A stretch of 7,586 bases of DNA from JBDTCS01 sp039923455 (GTDB taxonomy: Bacteria > Bacteroidota > Ignavibacteria > Palsa-1295): contig JBDTCS010000057.1 of NCBI GenBank assembly GCA_039923455.1, forward strand, positions 1 to 7,586, read 5' to 3'. Of this stretch, positions 1 through 6,700 are shown piece by piece. The position numbers were made by a program, and so were the translations under genes. A model generated the notes under the pieces. The model was not told where the DNA came from, did no database searches, and saw only the letters and a program-made list of their open reading frames with translations. Positions within the stretch are counted from its first letter, which is position 1. Each line of letters starts with the position of its first letter.

Positions 1-203
1 TCGTGCTTTGCGAATACTGCCACTCTCGGGCGTTGAACGTTCGCCCCACCACATTAATGACGCGCGCCGGCTTTGTGATGATCAGAGTCCGCAAAATTCC
101 CTGACCTCACCACTGGAAGATAACGTAAGAAAGGTGGCCGATGTTTCAGCCCCAAAGATAGAAATTTATCCTGATTTTAGAGCGGCAGTCGACCGGACGG
201 GGT

Positions 204-1031
204 TCATAACGATGAGAATACCTTACCGCTCTTAAGCGATCTAGAGGTCAGCCCAGCCACATGTTCAGCAAAATAGGCACGGAATATCTCCATCAGATTG
301 TCAATCGCTCGCTGGCTTAGTCGAATGCTCGCAGCATCCTCTACACTCGCTGCTTCCAGCACACGAAGTGCCTCGAGCGATTCCGGTAACACCAGCACCT
401 CGTCGTTTCGAAGTACCTCAGAGAGGAGTCCCGCAAGGTTTCGCCCTTTCGCTTCGTCTACTTGGACTATTCGCTCGACGAACTCACCAGTCTTCACGCT
501 AAAAATTATCCGAGTGTTGAACTCACGCACCTGTGCCGTACTCGATTGCTCAACATGATCGCTCTCTCGTAGCGACAGCTGAAATCCGCTACGATGAGAA
601 AATTGCATAAAAAAGGCGAAAAGAATCGCCGGCACCGCTTCTTTTGGAGCAGCTGCGAGTTGATCGAGCGTGGAAGAGAGCAGATCAAATATTGGGTCAT
701 TCTCCTCTTCATCGTGCATCGCAGCCGCGATTAATTCCACGACGCTTGTGGCCGCTTCGATCTGTTCGAGTGTGTTGAGAAGCTTCGCGTGCGAGTCAAG
801 GGTCTCCGCTTTGGATAGCAAATATAGTCCCGGGCGTTCGTTCTTGTGATAGAAGACAACGGTGGATCGGACGAAGCCTTCAAGTGCCCCTCCAAACTTT
901 GACTTCATCTCTCGCACTCCCTTTGCCATCACAGATACCTTTCCGAACTGTCGCGTGTAGAGCACGACAATACGGGAGGTCTCCCCTTGTTTGCGTGAAT
1001 GGAGCACAATGGCCTCGGTTGTTACGAGCAT
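204..1031 (-). CDS. recO: DNA repair protein RecO (recombination mediator)
   Basis: RecO works with RecR (and RecF) in the cytoplasm to load RecA onto SSB-coated single-stranded DNA during gap repair, and it can anneal complementary strands. The 275-residue product has the family's usual length. Its N-terminus (residues 7-46) carries the typical RecO OB-fold opening: an AIVL strand, a GETSRIV turn, a YTRQFGKVSV strand pair and an AKGVR-x-x-KSKF basic segment, which is the DNA-binding face. The rest is mostly helical, as expected for the RecO C-terminal domain. There is no cysteine anywhere, so the four-Cys zinc finger found in many RecO proteins is absent; E. coli-type RecO also lacks it. The ATG at 1031 gives the canonical MLVTTEAIVL start; no Shine-Dalgarno precedes it. 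The gene stands alone on the minus strand, divergent from the lipoprotein gene. Family assignment is secure from sequence pattern; function is inferred from the family. Confidence 0.93.
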   Translation of the reverse strand: MLVTTEAIVLHSRKQGETSRIVVLYTRQFGKVSVMAKGVREMKSKFGGALEGFVRSTVVFYHKNERPGLYLLSKAETLDSHAKLLNTLEQIEAATSVVELIAAAMHDEEENDPIFDLLSSTLDQLAAAPKEAVPAILFAFFMQFSHRSGFQLSLRESDHVEQSSTAQVREFNTRIIFSVKTGEFVERIVQVDEAKGRNLAGLLSEVLRNDEVLVLPESLEALRVLEAASVEDAASIRLSQRAIDNLMEIFRAYFAEHVAGLTSRSLKSGKVFSSL

Positions 1032-1121
1032 CGAGAATATTCGTTGGGTGACATGTGTCTATGTAAACGGGGATTAGAGGATTTGGATTCGGTAGATTTC
1101 TGCACGCCCCGTTTTCAAATA

Positions 1122-1134
1122 TTCCGCTGCGGAA
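1122..1134. promoter_or_regulatory. Perfect inverted repeat in divergent intergenic region
   Basis: TTCCGC-T-GCGGAA is a perfect 6-bp inverted repeat around a single central base. It lies in the 207-bp gap between the divergent recO and lipoprotein starts, about 90 bp from the former and 105 bp from the latter. The one-base centre cannot form an RNA loop without losing pairs, so a dimeric-repressor operator is more likely than a hairpin. No convincing TAnnTTTG element is visible in this gap for either gene; the nearest matches (TAGATTTC near 1103, TAGTATTG near 1166) each have one mismatch. The role is inferred only. Confidence 0.3.
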
Positions 1135-1238
1135 CCCAACACCTCCAACTAAGGATTATTCCATAGTATTGTTTTCGGAGTATGCGCTAGACTCAATTGC
1201 GCGGATCAACCAATTAAATAGAAAGGCACTCTCTCGTG

Positions 1239-1655
1239 ATGAAAAATTTATTCGCATTGCTGGCTCTCACATGTCTGATCGCGTTCAGCGTTGTTTCGTG
1301 TGCGCCGACTCCCGCCAACGATCCCGGCGATCCAAATTTTCTACAGTCGACACCCGACACTGTGAAATTAACTCCAACGATTGCGACTGCGACTGCCGGA
1401 GTCTCGCTCCATTGCGGCTGCACGTTTCCACTTATTATGACAAACAAAGGCGGAGACACCACGCACATACAATATTTGGTAACGCAATATCCAGCCGATG
1501 TCAAGACGCATGACGTAACTGTTACTGCAAACGTTACCGGCTTGACGACCGGCATCTACACTGGTTGGATCAGCTTCCGTGCTGTGGATGCTGATGTCAA
1601 TAATACGAGCGGTATGTTCTATGATACGCTGCACGTCACACTCAAGATTCCCTAA
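1239..1655 (+). CDS. Small lipoprotein with a BACON/Ig-like beta-sandwich domain
   Basis: The 138-residue product begins with a lipoprotein signal: Lys2, a hydrophobic stretch over residues 4-19, then the lipobox V18-V19-S20-C21, so Cys21 should be lipidated and the protein anchored in the envelope. A Pro/Asn/Asp-rich linker (22-40) leads to one domain (about 41-138) with the alternating pattern of a BACON-like or Ig-like sandwich: a first strand VKLTPTIATATAG, the middle phrase PLIMTNKGGDTTHIQYLV, then VTANVTGLTTGIYTGWISF and a closing DTLHVTLKIP strand. An H58-C59-G60-C61 motif in the second strand is unusual and could form a disulfide or bind metal. A GTG directly precedes the ATG at 1239; AAAGG at 1222-1226 is the only Shine-Dalgarno-like sequence and could serve either. 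Family membership is by pattern only; ligand and function are unknown. It converges on the aminopeptidase gene. Confidence 0.72.
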   Translation: MKNLFALLALTCLIAFSVVSCAPTPANDPGDPNFLQSTPDTVKLTPTIATATAGVSLHCGCTFPLIMTNKGGDTTHIQYLVTQYPADVKTHDVTVTANVTGLTTGIYTGWISFRAVDADVNNTSGMFYDTLHVTLKIP

Positions 1656-1716
1656 AACAAAATTAGAGGAGGGGCACCGATGTAGATGATTACTCATCTA
1701 TTCTCGATACCCCTCC
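1654..1716 (-). terminator. Two-tier hairpin terminator of the aminopeptidase gene
   Basis: A GC-rich outer stem, GGAGGGG (1668-1674) with CCCCTCC (1710-1716), encloses an inner 7-bp stem, TAGATGA (1683-1689) with TCATCTA (1694-1700), around a TTAC loop. Read on the minus strand, the outer stem is followed at once by TCTAATTTTGTTTT (1667-1654), a U-rich tail that fits intrinsic termination of the gene at 1757-2842. On the plus strand no T-run follows the stem, although an A/T-rich 8-bp hairpin (1717-1724 with 1733-1740, one G-T pair) comes next and might help stop the convergent lipoprotein transcript. The T-tract touches the lipoprotein stop codon. Confidence 0.72.
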
Positions 1717-1756
1717 AGAGAGAAAAACTTAATTCTCTTTAGCTGGTCACGCCGGC

Positions 1757-2842
1757 TTAGAGGACGATCAATTCCTTCGGCGATGTGGTAAGCACTTCAC
1801 AGCCCTCTCTGCGAACTACAACATCATCTTCGATACGGCAGCCGCCCATACCCTCGATATAAATACCTGGCTCGATCGTGAAGACCTGACCTGGTTCAAG
1901 CTTGAAGCGCTCGCCACGTTGCGCGATATAGGGGAGTTCGTGCACTTCGATTCCAAGTCCGTGCCCGGTACTATGCCCAAACTTCGAACCGTAACCATGC
2001 AGCGTGATGTAATCGCGAGCGACGCTATCAAGCTCGCGGCCGTTCATTCCCGGATGCACTTTGTCAATCGCGCGTTGCTGTGCAGCGCGGACGATCTCAT
2101 AGATCTTATGCAACTCGTTGGATATCTTTCCGACTGCGACAGTGCGGCTCATGTCAGAATTAAAGCCTTTGTGCACGCATCCGAAATCGAGCGTGACGAG
2201 TTCGCCCTTCTTAATTTTCTTATCGGTGGCAACACCATGTGGAAGTGCTGAACGCTCACCACTGGCAACAATAACAGGAAACGCATCACCGTCTCCACCC
2301 AGCTTTTTCGCTTGATAGGAAATTTCTGCAGCGACCTCTCGCTCTGTGAGGCCGGGCTTCAGCATGTTGAGCACATGATTAAAGACTTGATCGCCGATCT
2401 CAGCAGCTTTGCGGATCGCCGCGATCTCTTCTTCCGTCTTTACCATCGTGAGCGTCTCTACCATGTCCTTCTTAGGCACAAGCTTCAGATGGCGGAATTT
2501 CTTGCGCAGAAAATCGTAATGCAAATATTGAATGTGCATCTCTTCGAAGCCGAGCGAATCGTAATCTCCGAAAAGCTGCTTCTCTGCAAGCGTGTCAAAA
2601 ATTGTCCGCTCGCGATCAACGATTGAGATCTTTGCGCCCGCTACCTCGACCTTGACTTGGGATTTATACCGAAAATCGGTAAAAAAGTGCGGCTTACCCT
2701 GCTGGGGGACGATCAAAATTCCGTTCGAACCAGAGAATCCGATCAGATAGTGGATGTTCGGAAGATGCGTGATGAGCAACGCATCCAAACCATGATCTCG
2801 AACAGTCTTCTGTAATTTCGCAATACGGGCCATTTCTTTCAT
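1757..2842 (-). CDS. Xaa-Pro aminopeptidase (M24B, aminopeptidase P family)
   Basis: This cytoplasmic dinuclear-metal peptidase of MEROPS family M24B removes an N-terminal residue next to proline (Xaa-Pro-peptide) or splits Xaa-Pro dipeptides, in peptide turnover. The N-terminal creatinase-like domain covers about residues 8-130 (LITHLPNIHYLIGFSGSNG). The pita-bread catalytic domain follows (about 137-355) with every metal ligand in place: Asp219 in VTLDFG, Asp230 in NSDMSRT, His294 in GHSTGHGLG, Glu324 in FTIEPG and Glu338 in RIEDDV. The supporting His290, His301 and Arg336 are also present, spaced as in E. coli PepP. At 361 residues it matches the short bacterial forms (YpdF/YqhT type) rather than the 440-residue E. 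coli PepP, so aminopeptidase versus prolidase (PepQ) cannot be settled and no symbol is given. ATG at 2842 is chosen; Met4 (2833) is an alternative. No Shine-Dalgarno is seen. It has its own promoter candidate and terminator. Confidence 0.92.
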   Translation of the reverse strand: MKEMARIAKLQKTVRDHGLDALLITHLPNIHYLIGFSGSNGILIVPQQGKPHFFTDFRYKSQVKVEVAGAKISIVDRERTIFDTLAEKQLFGDYDSLGFEEMHIQYLHYDFLRKKFRHLKLVPKKDMVETLTMVKTEEEIAAIRKAAEIGDQVFNHVLNMLKPGLTEREVAAEISYQAKKLGGDGDAFPVIVASGERSALPHGVATDKKIKKGELVTLDFGCVHKGFNSDMSRTVAVGKISNELHKIYEIVRAAQQRAIDKVHPGMNGRELDSVARDYITLHGYGSKFGHSTGHGLGIEVHELPYIAQRGERFKLEPGQVFTIEPGIYIEGMGGCRIEDDVVVRREGCEVLTTSPKELIVL

Positions 2843-2864
2843 TGTGTAGTTGTGTCCCCGTGCT

Positions 2865-2894
2865 CAAAGTTAATGAGTTATCGGGTCCTGCGAA
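2865..2894 (-). promoter_or_regulatory. Candidate Bacteroidetes-type promoter of the aminopeptidase gene
   Basis: On the minus strand TAACTTTG (2872-2865) fits the TAnnTTTG -7 element of Bacteroidetes exactly. A weak TTCG (2894-2891) lies 18 bases upstream where a TTTG-like -33 element would be. A start a few bases downstream would leave a leader of about 16 bases before the ATG at 2842. The -7 match and position are seen; promoter activity is inferred. Confidence 0.5.
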
Positions 2895-3222
2895 CGGGCG
2901 TCATCCGCTTGGGATGAAGATCAAGCTGCAGGAATCCGATGCGTTCGGCACGTCCGGATGCAGGCCACCAACGGCAGACTGCATAAGGGTTGAGTCGGGC
3001 TCGTAACACGACTTCCCCAAATAAAGCTTCGCCAAGCCTGAAGAAAGATTCTTTCTGAGTTTTGGTCTGACATCCGGCCAGATAAAGTTAATCGACATAT
3101 AAAGTGACGAATTTTAGCTAATTTTGCACTTTTACGAATACTTTACCGCACAGAAGCGCCTTGCCAATAGAAGGAATTTGCGTTGGAAATCCGTCCTCAG
3201 GAGGAAATAAATAGTCGGAAAA
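2881..3222. other. Gene-free stretch upstream of the aminopeptidase gene
   Basis: I see no convincing gene here. A 65-codon minus-strand frame (3098-2901) is open but has no recognisable family and no ribosome site. The stretch holds a small hairpin, TCATCC (2901-2906) with GGATGA (2912-2917), a perfect AGAAAGA-T-TCTTTCT inverted repeat (3042-3056), an isolated plus-strand TAATTTTG (3119-3126) without a -33 partner, and a short TCCTC-AG-GAGGA inverted repeat (3194-3205) about 20 bp before the promoter candidate at 3223. The block around 2915-3095 is less A/T-rich than the following 100 bp. It could be a dispersed non-coding repeat or a degenerate gene remnant; this cannot be decided from one copy. 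Confidence 0.4.
3042..3056. repeat. Perfect inverted repeat AGAAAGA-T-TCTTTCT
   Basis: Two perfect 7-bp arms surround a single T. As with the element at 1122, the one-base centre favours a protein-binding site over an RNA hairpin. It sits about 200 bp upstream of both the aminopeptidase start and the promoter candidate at 3223-3254. No T-run follows on either strand, although GTTTTGG begins four bases after it. Confidence 0.4.
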
Positions 3223-3254
3223 CTTGCGTTGCCCAAATTATTCCTCTATATTTG
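3223..3254 (+). promoter_or_regulatory. Candidate Bacteroidetes-type promoter toward the fibre gene (distal)
   Basis: TATATTTG (3247-3254) is an exact TAnnTTTG -7 element. CTTG (3223-3226), 20 bases upstream, is a good TTG/TTTG -33 element at the accepted spacing. This is the best promoter match in the window. If it drives the gene at 3710 the transcript has a leader of about 450 bases with no convincing gene in it. A short AGGTT-AC-AACCT inverted repeat (3297-3308) lies about 40 bp downstream and could bind a regulator. Confidence 0.55.
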
Positions 3255-3495
3255 TTCTGGAGTCATCACATTCTACCGCTTTTGGTGTCCCCTCTGAGGT
3301 TACAACCTGCCCGTTGCTTGGAGTACAAGTATGTTGTAAGTGGTACTTGTTTTGATGAGAAGCTGCTCGCGGCGTTTCCGCTCGGGAAGTCGTGAATGCA
3401 TTTAAGTGAGTCTCTTAACTCTATCGTTAGCCGTCAATTCTTCTTCACCAGAAGAGCGAAGTAACTGATTGTCGTGTGTCGGTCGAACGTCCCAA

Positions 3496-3528
3496 TTCGC
3501 CATCACACCAAGCACAATGTTAACTTTG
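3496..3528 (+). promoter_or_regulatory. Candidate Bacteroidetes-type promoter toward the fibre gene (proximal)
   Basis: TAACTTTG (3521-3528) is an exact TAnnTTTG -7 element and the same octamer as in the aminopeptidase promoter candidate. Its possible -33 partner, TTCG (3496-3499), is 21 bases upstream and weak. It would leave a leader of about 175 bases that includes the hairpin at 3611-3639. Confidence 0.4.
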
Positions 3529-3610
3529 GTACGGCCTGCTCCTGAGATACCCCACGGGGTTTTGCCGACAGTTTTTATTTACATGCGGGATTCGCGCTCG
3601 AATCCTGAGA

Positions 3611-3639
3611 CGGTTTGGCTTCATCCTAAGGCCGAACCG
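3611..3639 (+). promoter_or_regulatory. Stable 11-bp hairpin in the 5' leader of the fibre gene
   Basis: CGGTTTGGCTT (3611-3621) pairs with AGGCCGAACCG (3629-3639) along all 11 positions, with two G-U pairs, around the seven-base loop CATCCTA. It ends 70 bases before the ATG at 3710. No T-run follows on either strand, so it is not a standard terminator. It could stabilise the messenger, block or guide ribosomes, or be a regulator's target. The pairing is seen; the role is inferred. Confidence 0.45.
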
Positions 3640-3709
3640 CCAATTATTAACCGGTAGTTGTGATTTGCGTAGTAACGCCCGCCGATCTTCCTGCCCTTCG
3701 TCACGTACC

Positions 3710-6700
3710 ATGATACCTAAGACAATGAAGCATACCCCACTACGGACCTTCCGTCCGTTCTTTCAGGCAATGTTGCTGATGTTCACGCTCGGACTCAGCA
3801 CAATGATAGCAACCACTGAGCACGCGCTTGCACAAGTCCCTCGCAACATCTCCTACCAAGGCGAGTTGTATGATGGAGGTGTACCGGCAAACGCACCGCA
3901 CACGTTCAAGATCTCCTACTATGACGCTTCGGGTACGAAGCTCTTTAGTGAGACGTTCACGAATACGGATGTTCGCAACGGACTCTTCACGCTCGCACTT
4001 GGATCAAGTCAGTCCGGTGGGTTTCCTTCGACGATGACTTTTAACGAGCAATACTTCATGGGTATCTCGGTTGATGCCGGCAATGAGTTCAGCCCGCGCA
4101 CAGCATTGGTCTCTTCACCGTACGCACTGAACGCAGGTTCGGTCAATGGACTCGAAGCTTCGAAGATTCCGCTTGCCGGAGTTCTATATCCGCTGGACGC
4201 GACAGGCCACATCGACCCACGCGTGCTACCTGCAACGAGTAACAGTATCAACTCAATCAACAACGTACAAGGCGATGCACTCGGCAATTTGAATATTGTT
4301 CCGGGATTTGACATTCAACTCGCGACCGACTTTGCAAATCATCAGCTCAAAATTCGCTCGACGGCAGTTGGCTCAGTGTTGGCCGGTCATGGCCTCACGG
4401 GTGGTGGTCGCGGTGATACCGTGACACTCACACTCGCTCCGGGTGGCGTTACGGGTCCGGATGTTGCTAATGGTGCAATCTCTGGTCGTAAGCTTGATCC
4501 GTTCACTTCAGGTCTTGGATTGTATCAGGATACGCTTGGAAATTTGAACATCGGAGTTGACAACTCAACAATCGATATTCTTAGCGATATCATTCGAGTA
4601 AAGCCGCTCGGTATCGGCACTCCGCAACTTGCAGATGGTGCGGTCACAAATCCGAAAATCGGAAACGGTGCGGTCAATGCGATCAAAGTGGACCCCACAC
4701 AGATACAGCTTCGCGTGAATCGCGCAGCAGCTCCGGGATCTTTTATTCAGGGCATCAATCAAGATGGCTCGGTGAATACCGGCACAGTGCAGGTGGATCA
4801 GACACTGACACGAAATATTTTCGGCAACGATCTTTTGATCGGTATCGCACTTAACAATGCAAACAACTGGACTGCGTTGCAAAGCTTCTTCGGTGGCGCA
4901 AGTGCAAGTACGCTTAGCGTTTCGGGTGCTACCTTGCTGAGTGGCCTGACGAATAACGGGCCGATCACAAACTTCGGATCGCTCACAGAGAACGGCGCAC
5001 TTGGAGTTACAGGTCTCACAATCCTTAGTGGATTGACCAACAATGGCAACTTCACGGAAAGTGGTAATGTCATCGTAACAGGTTCAAGCGATCTTCGCGG
5101 ACCACTCTTCAATTCCACCGGACCTCTTACGTTGCAAGGCAACGTGCTCTTCACAGGTACGATCACAGCCCCAGCAGCAGGTCATACGTTCGGAACATTC
5201 GGAACCGACGCCAACGTCGTCACCATCAACGGTGCGCTCGGCGGGACAGGCACCGAGCTTCGTGTATTTGGCGATCAAAGCCTAACCGGCAATCTCACGA
5301 TCGGTGGCAACACAAGTGCACAGGCACTCACGGCGACTACGATCAACGCGACAACAGTTAACACTACCAATCTTGGTGGTGCCGGTGGACTCGGAACAAT
5401 TATTCTCACGAGCCCGCTGAATGCTGGTGTGGGTGGATTGCAGCAGGTCATCACTGGTGGCTTGTTCAATGCATATACCTTGAACAACGGCTCGATCAAT
5501 GTCGGAGCCGTTATCACTAATAGCGGTACGATCGCGGGTGGTGCGATCTCGAATGCTACGATCACTGGTGGTACGATTAACAACACGTTGATCGGCCTCC
5601 TCACACCTGCACCGGCAGGCTTCACCTCGCTGACTGCGAGCGGTAACTCAAATATTGGTACCGGAATATCGACCGTCAATTCGGTCGGCGCGGGTAACCT
5701 CACGACGAATTCGATCGGTGCTGGTAACTCAACGACAAACTTTTTCGGCGCAGGTGCTAATGCGACGAACACCTTCGGTAATCTTAACGGTACCAACAGC
5801 GTGCTCGGTCTGACAAACGTCGGAAGCACAAGCGGTAACGGTGCAAAGCTTATCGTCAATGGTATCGTGTCTCCGGGCTTCCCTTCTGCAACGGATTTTG
5901 AATTCGTTGTCAATGGTGACGCTCAGGCAACAGGTACTCTCGTTGCACCTACCGGTGCATTCGATCAGATCACCACGGCAACGCAGGCCTTGAACGACAT
6001 TTCGTTTACGCGCGGCATTCGTTTGAATGGTGCACTCGGCCAGAACAATTTGCAGGTGAACGGTACAAGTTTGCTCGGTGGACTTGTTACAGCGAGCAGC
6101 GGTATCACGGATAACGGCGTACTCAATCAGAACGCTACAGCGAATTTCCTCGATGCCAATTTCAATGGACCGATCTTGAATCGTAGTGCACTCACACAGC
6201 AGGGCACAGCGACATTCTCCGGACCGATCATCAACAACGGTACGCTCTCGCAAGTTGGCCTCGCATCGTTCACTGCGGGTATCGTTAACAACGGTGCACT
6301 GACGCAGGTTGGTACCGCAACGTTCAGCGCTGCAGGTGGTATCGTGAATAACGGAACACTCTTGCAGAATGGCTTCGCAACATTTGGATCTGCCGGTATT
6401 CTTTCCGGTGGTGTACTTACGCAGAATGCGACTTCGCATTTTCTTGATGCGACGTTTAACGGACCGATCAACAATGCGGGCGTGCTCACGCAGCAGGGCT
6501 CAGCAACGTTCGGTGGACCGATCATCAACAATGGTCCACTCACACAGAATGGTCTTGCAACATTCAGCGCTGTTAATGGAATCGTGAACAATGGCCCACT
6601 CAATCAGAATGGACCAATGACCGTACCGGTAACGAGCAGCATCGTGAATAACGGCACACTCCTTCAGGGTGGTGCTGCAATCTTCAACGGAACTGTGAAC

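Larger units (their letters stand above)
3255..3709 (+). other. Long gene-free leader region before the fibre gene
   Basis: No gene here is supported. Open frames of 62-70 codons exist (plus 3183-3395 and 3469-3657, minus 3711-3520), but their translations have irregular composition and match no family I know. Structures seen: a 6-bp hairpin, TCTTCT (3439-3444) with AGAAGA (3450-3455); a second promoter candidate at 3496-3528; a short ACCCC-AC-GGGGT inverted repeat (3549-3560) followed by TTTG; and a strong 11-bp hairpin at 3611-3639. The frame of the downstream gene is open back to a TAA at 3521-3523 but contains no ATG before 3710, so an upstream protein extension is unlikely. Confidence 0.45.

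Noticed and set aside
1..54. Minus-strand ATG at 54 opening an 18-codon frame that leaves the window
   Set aside because: Too short to judge; no promoter or ribosome site is visible and the encoded residues are not recognisable.
1..235. Plus-strand open frame of about 77 codons entering from the left edge and ending at 235, overlapping the 3' end of recO
   Set aside because: The translation is irregular and matches no family I know, there is no ATG in the first part, and it overlaps recO by 32 bp. It could be the tail of a convergent gene, but nothing supports that here.
1169..1513. Plus-strand frame of 114 codons overlapping the lipoprotein gene
   Set aside because: Rich in Arg, Cys and Ser with no family pattern, whereas the overlapping frame has a clean lipoprotein signal and sandwich domain.
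2901..3098. Minus-strand 65-codon frame upstream of the aminopeptidase gene
   Set aside because: No recognisable domain, no ribosome site and no clear promoter; its end abuts the aminopeptidase promoter candidate. Kept only as part of the possible non-coding element.
3549..3564. ACCCC-AC-GGGGT followed by TTTG as an intrinsic terminator
   Set aside because: With a two-base centre the real stem is at most four pairs and the T-run is only four, too weak to call.
5275..6439. Long minus-strand open frames (212 and 236 codons) opposite the fibre gene
   Set aside because: They lie opposite a repeat gene with a clear signal peptide and domain order. Their Pro/Val-rich or Cys/Arg-rich translations are the complements of Gly/Asn/Thr-rich repeats. 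They are shadows; the same holds for the minus frames at 6127-6603, 6500-6868, 6664-6969 and 7054-7548.
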